Shown here one piece after another: positions 1 to 64,000 of a stretch of 64,000 nucleotides of DNA. The notes under the pieces are model-generated. The model did no database searches, was not told the DNA's origin, and worked only from the letters and a program-made list of their open reading frames with translations. Positions within the stretch are counted from its first letter, which is position 1. Every line of letters starts with the position of its first letter. Location of the stretch: positions 62,001-126,000 of the forward strand of contig BAAHQB010000149.1 in NCBI GenBank assembly GCA_054601695.1. The letters are read 5' to 3'. The stretch comes from Amorphochlora amoebiformis. Its lineage: Eukaryota; Cercozoa; Chlorarachniophyceae. The translations under genes were made by a program, and so were the position numbers.

Positions 1-36
<36 letters not shown>

Positions 37-37
<1 letters not shown>

Positions 38-80
38 TGGATGACTGGTATCTTGGTCTTCAAGCGTTACCTCCTGCTAA
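37..80 (+). repeat. Partial exon-edge copy (decoy acceptor) of exon 170-279
   Basis: An acag acceptor at 33-36 is followed by about 44 bp matching the first bases of exon 170-279, then (TA)n. Four of five differences are synonymous in the open frame. It could not serve as the full exon because it runs straight into TA repeat and a stop. Confidence 0.75.
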
Positions 81-89
81 TATATAAAT

Positions 90-150
<61 letters not shown>

Positions 151-169
151 AATATATATATATATATAG

Positions 170-331
170 ATGGATGATTGGTATCTTGGTCTCCAAGCGT
201 TATCTCCCGCCGCACCTCTCAATGCCCTTTATCTCACACGTGGCAGGTTCTTGTGGAAGCGACTTATTATGAAAATAGAGTAAGTTATATCCTCTATAAT
301 GCCTGTACCAATGTATGTATGTATGTATATA

Positions 332-403
<72 letters not shown>

Positions 404-488
404 TATACATATATATATAAAGCATGTACATAATTTTACGGGAAGTATACATGGTTCTTAAATGACAGTATGCACACACACATATATA

Positions 489-532
<44 letters not shown>

Positions 533-585
533 CTTATATATAATGGGCGTAACAAGTTACACGGCTAATATATATACATATGTGC

Positions 586-647
<62 letters not shown>

Positions 648-655
648 CATATATA

Positions 656-710
<55 letters not shown>

Positions 711-862
711 TGTCGAGGGAAGATACTATGTATATACCTATACGCCAAAAGACATGCTGAGAACGCTTGTTCCGTAGGCTATTACATGTAATATTGCTTT
801 TGTATGCATGTATGTATTTATTTCTGGACATACTGTAAATATGTGTACATTTTATAGGTATG

Positions 863-900
<38 letters not shown>

Positions 901-912
901 TAGGTGTGTATA

Positions 913-958
<46 letters not shown>

Positions 959-1148
959 TCATATATCCAAATTAGTCCTCACACATCACACTCCTAACAG
1001 ATTCTACGGGATCGAAACCTTCCGCCAGTTAGCGATAACGGTCTCCTCCCCGTCCTCGTCAAGGGCCCAGCCCCCCCACACCCCCATTAACTTTCGACAA
1101 GACAACAACTTCCTCACCCAGCCCCCAAGTCCTTATTACAGACCTTGA
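170..1148 (+). CDS. Unidentified gene, 3' end (last two exons)
   Basis: Two plus-strand exons, 170-279 and 1001-1148, join in phase and end at a TGA (1146-1148). The first follows an AG in a (TA)n tract, is open in one frame only (begins [20 protein letters not shown]) and ends at a strong GTAAGT donor. The second follows a pyrimidine-rich acceptor (ctcctaacag) and encodes a proline-rich C-terminus ending PPSPYYRP; together they give 85 residues. A truncated copy of the first exon's start lies upstream at 37-80, and four of its five differences are synonymous, which supports this frame. The gene must begin left of the window and converges on the myosin gene. I do not recognise the protein. 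A short island at 709-777 is left inside the intron. Confidence 0.55.
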
Positions 1149-2007
1149 AAAACTCCCTCCGACTATACTTAGTCCAGGAGACTACATCAATCGGTCGAGC
1201 TTGGACGTATCCAGATTTCTCCAACACGCCCCTCTGATCTGAGTGGATCTTCTGGCCGCGACGTCAGGCTAGCGACGTTGCAATGTTGTGTATATTTTTC
1301 GACACATTGGATCTAGTGGACACTCCATTCTGGAAATAGGACTACAAGGGCCTTATATAAAAATTGTTGTTGTTAGCAGAACTGTTCCCAGTTTCATGTC
1401 CGATTTCTATTCATGATAACACTAGAACAATAAATACAAGTTTTCTAGACTCAACCAACACTAGAACACTCATGATGATCTAGATGATCTAGATGATATA
1501 TACACTAGATGTATAGTCTAATTTCTCTAGATCTAGAATCTAGAGTCACCAGTAGTAGATGATGTAAAAATGACCAATTAAATAGGGTTACTCTCGGAAT
1601 TATTTATGACTATCTAGACTCTTGTCTAGTAGACTCTCAGACTATCTAGGCTATCATCTGCTAGATCTAGTAGATTCTAGAGATCTACCAGGCTCGCTAG
1701 AGTGCCACTAGTGTCTAAAGTGTAGCTAGTCTACTACTACTAGTACTACTACCAGGCCAGCCGGCGACTCTTACTAGTCTTAGTGACTAGAGTGACTATG
1801 TTCTAGATATTTAGTACTACATATAGTATTCGGTCTGATTTGTACTACTAGTACTCGTCAATAGTGTAGAAATATTTCTCTAGATTCTAGCTTGTTCACA
1901 TAGATTTACGATTTCTAGATTGATTGGGTTGGTTGGTTCTGGTCATTATATTAAAATGAATCACCATGTCGAACGATCAGATCGAGTTCACCTCGGCTAA
2001 GATCTAT
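1149..2007. other. Convergent intergenic region, CTAG-rich and TA-free
   Basis: The stretch between the stop of the left gene and the stop of the myosin gene lacks (TA)n. From about 1440 to 1930 it is crowded with CTAG and tctaga-type words, such as repeated agatgatct and tctagatct motifs. No open frame with plausible splice sites was found. A similar island lies in the other gene-free interval at 38280-38600. Confidence 0.6.
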
Positions 2008-37789
<35,782 letters not shown>

Positions 37790-38693
37790 TGCCCCGGTTT
37801 CCTTGGCGTCGCTCCACAGCGACACGCCTTTTCAGGAAATTTAAAGCGGTAGGGTAAAAACCTGTTTTTTAAAATCGCGGGTTGGAGGTTTCAGTTTATG
37901 AATTATTCCCCAATACTTAGTTCCACCCAACACGATACATAATCAGCAGGGAAAACAGCCCGAATGTTTAATACGCCTTCGGAAAACTTCTAGCGCATGG
38001 GTCTCCACTGTCTCCAGGCACATTCTCAGCTGGTTATCACACCCTGACAGTCCAGCTATAGGCTATCGATCCATCTTCAACTTTGCTATTACCCAGCAGT
38101 TTTTATGTGTCCGATAGGTGATCACCGCAGCCTGATACGTACTTTCTACACCTAATTGGCTTGCTACTAGTGGATCCGAACTATACATAGAGGCCCCGAT
38201 ATAGCCGATATTCAGGCAACATTATGATTGTAGCCTTGTTGAACACCATCATGATCATGATACCATATGATAAATATCATGGCATAGAAGTACTGTATGT
38301 ACTAGACGTTAGATATATCATTATGTGTAATATTACATGTGTATATACTAGATATATGATATGTATATATATGTGTGTATATAAATTGTGATCTAGAGAA
38401 TAGTGACATATCCTCGATATCATCTAGATCATAGTACGTACTATTCTAGTATTGTGCAACTATACTAGTATATAGCATGTATACGTACGTATATAGCCTA
38501 GATAGCTATATCTAGACTAATACTATCATCTAGACTATCTAGAATCCTAGACTAATATTGACTAGTATTAGTACCTTATGATATAATATTAAAATTTTAC
38601 ACTATTATATCGCAGCTGATTCATGCGTGTCATTCTGCATTGTATATACAAATATTTGCAATAATATTTATATATATATATATATATATTATA

Positions 38694-38765
<72 letters not shown>

Positions 38766-38888
38766 GTATGTATATATAGATAATATATCATAAGTTATAT
38801 ACGATATACATGCATATGTATATACTCATTTGTTTATGTGTAGTCATGTATGTATCATAAAACCATCTTGATATGTTACATTCATTGA
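37790..38888. other. Intergenic region with CTAG-rich island
   Basis: Lies between the myosin start and the light-chain stop. 38280-38600 is enriched in ctag, tctaga and actagta words like 1440-1930, followed by TA repeat at about 38665-38800. The myosin promoter should lie in the right-hand part of this interval; no clear promoter motif was recognised. Confidence 0.55.
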
Positions 38889-39410
38889 TTAACCCGACTT
38901 CCAGATCAGCACGTAGATATCTCTAAACTGCAGTGATATGTATCTCTTTGCCATATGTGTCACCTATGGTATAAGGAAGCCGTATGTCAAGATTCGAAAT
39001 AAAACAAAAAATATAATCTTACATCGGAGCCGTAATGCCTCCCTGCGACAACATTCCAGAATTTTCTGTTTGGATATTGTTTTAGACACGCCTTTTCAAT
39101 ACGAGGGGAAACGTACCCTTCTGAAGAATTGTCTAGCTTCTCTCTTATCCACTTGGCCACGTCAGAGAGATTTTGCTTGGCGTTGAAGGCCTCAATTGTA
39201 GCATCGACAGTCAAGTTTATTAGCTTCTCAGTCTGTTGTACGTAAACAGGCCTCTCAGCTATTGATGCTTGGCGGTTAATTCACAAGGCCCCATAATAAG
39301 TTCACCCAGGGCACCCCCCCCTTCGTATAATCAATCTCACATATGTCCACCATGTCGACGTTCTTGATGGTAATGTCTCCATCCCCTCTCTTCATTTTTT
39401 TATCGCCCAT
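38889..39410 (-). CDS. DYNLL: Dynein light chain, LC8/DYNLL type
   Basis: A small dimeric hub protein that is a subunit of dynein complexes and binds many partners. Four exons: 39351-39410, 39117-39232, 39023-39065, 38889-38963, totalling 294 nt and 97 aa (metazoan LC8 is 89). It begins MGDKKMKRGDGDITIKNVDM, like the LC8 N-terminus ending in KNADM. KFWNVVAGRHYGSD matches WHCIVGRNFGSYV, and the last exon (VTHMAKRYISLQF ... IWKSG, stop) matches VTHETKHFIYFYL ... LFKSG. The introns are 118, 51 and 59 bp with no TA repeat, unlike both neighbours. The 51 bp intron is open in frame, so retention would only add 17 residues; I spliced it because LC8 has no insertion there. Transcribed divergently from UTP4. 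Confidence 0.9.
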
Positions 39411-39600
39411 CCGCACACGAAGAGACTGGCGATGGGGGAGATGCGAAACTGTCAGTCCTCCACAGTTCAGATTAGTGACTTGGGGGCATGTAACGCTAAG
39501 AGCACGTGCCAATAGTGACTTTGCGTATTGTAGCATAAAGGTATTAAACTGTCACGCCATGTCGCACCGGTGAAATTCCAATCAATAATAACCCCGCGCA
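39411..39600. promoter_or_regulatory. Divergent promoter region between DYNLL and UTP4
   Basis: Only 190 bp separate the two start codons, so they probably share a bidirectional promoter. It has balanced composition without (TA)n. A CCAAT pentamer lies at 39578-39582, 19 bp before the UTP4 ATG; no TATA box was recognised. That it is a promoter is inferred from gene arrangement only. Confidence 0.5.
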
Positions 39601-63947
<24,347 letters not shown>

Positions 63948-64000
63948 CCGATATAGAATCAATGGAGTGTGCGAACTTTTGAAATTCCCCAAACTTAAAT

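Noticed and set aside
709-777. Possible terminal exon reading [13 protein letters not shown] with a stop
   Set aside because: No acceptor gives this frame in phase with exon 170-279, whereas 279 to 1001 joins cleanly and ends in a stop.

Overview
This is nuclear DNA of a eukaryote, most likely a unicellular one. Short exons (35-240 bp, GT/AG borders) sit in introns built almost entirely of (TA)n microsatellite, and interstitial TTAGGG/CCCTAA arrays suggest a TTAGGG-type telomere. I cannot name the lineage from the sequence. Long Tyr/Ile-rich or Ser/Leu-rich reading frames are translated microsatellite, not genes.

Layout. (1) 1-1148, plus strand: last two exons of an unidentified gene entering from the left. 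(2) 1149-2007: CTAG-rich, TA-free convergent intergenic region. (3) 2008-37789, minus strand: one very large unconventional myosin gene. I traced 77 coding exons whose phases all agree, summing to 5,331 nt (about 1,776 aa): SH3-like N-terminus, complete motor, one IQ motif, a long helical tail and a C-terminal MyTH4 domain without a full FERM. (4) 37790-38888: intergenic, with a second CTAG-rich island. (5) 38889-39410, minus strand: compact four-exon LC8-type dynein light chain. (6) 39411-39600: 190 bp divergent promoter region. (7) 39601-63947, plus strand: complete UTP4 (Cirhin), a WD40 subunit of the small-subunit processome, 34 exons, 2,502 nt, 833 aa. The two giant genes are about 85-90% intron. 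Their products are not expected to work together: one is a cytoskeletal motor, one a ribosome biogenesis factor. The light chain is a hub protein that can bind motor complexes, but nothing here ties it to this myosin.

The most unusual structure is inside the introns. Many introns carry one to ten partial copies of the neighbouring exon edge, in sense orientation: 5' exon edges with the 3' splice site are copied upstream, and 3' exon edges with the 5' splice site are copied downstream, each copy ending in (TA)n. The same occurs once with telomere-like repeats. The introns are therefore arrays of decoy splice sites. One whole 96 bp myosin exon is duplicated exactly. Other noteworthy elements are telomere-like repeats abutting splice sites, an interspersed repeat lying antisense to its host gene in all three occurrences, and a hairpin-rich repeat pair in UTP4 intron 4. 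No rRNA, tRNA, CRISPR or recognisable transposase was seen.
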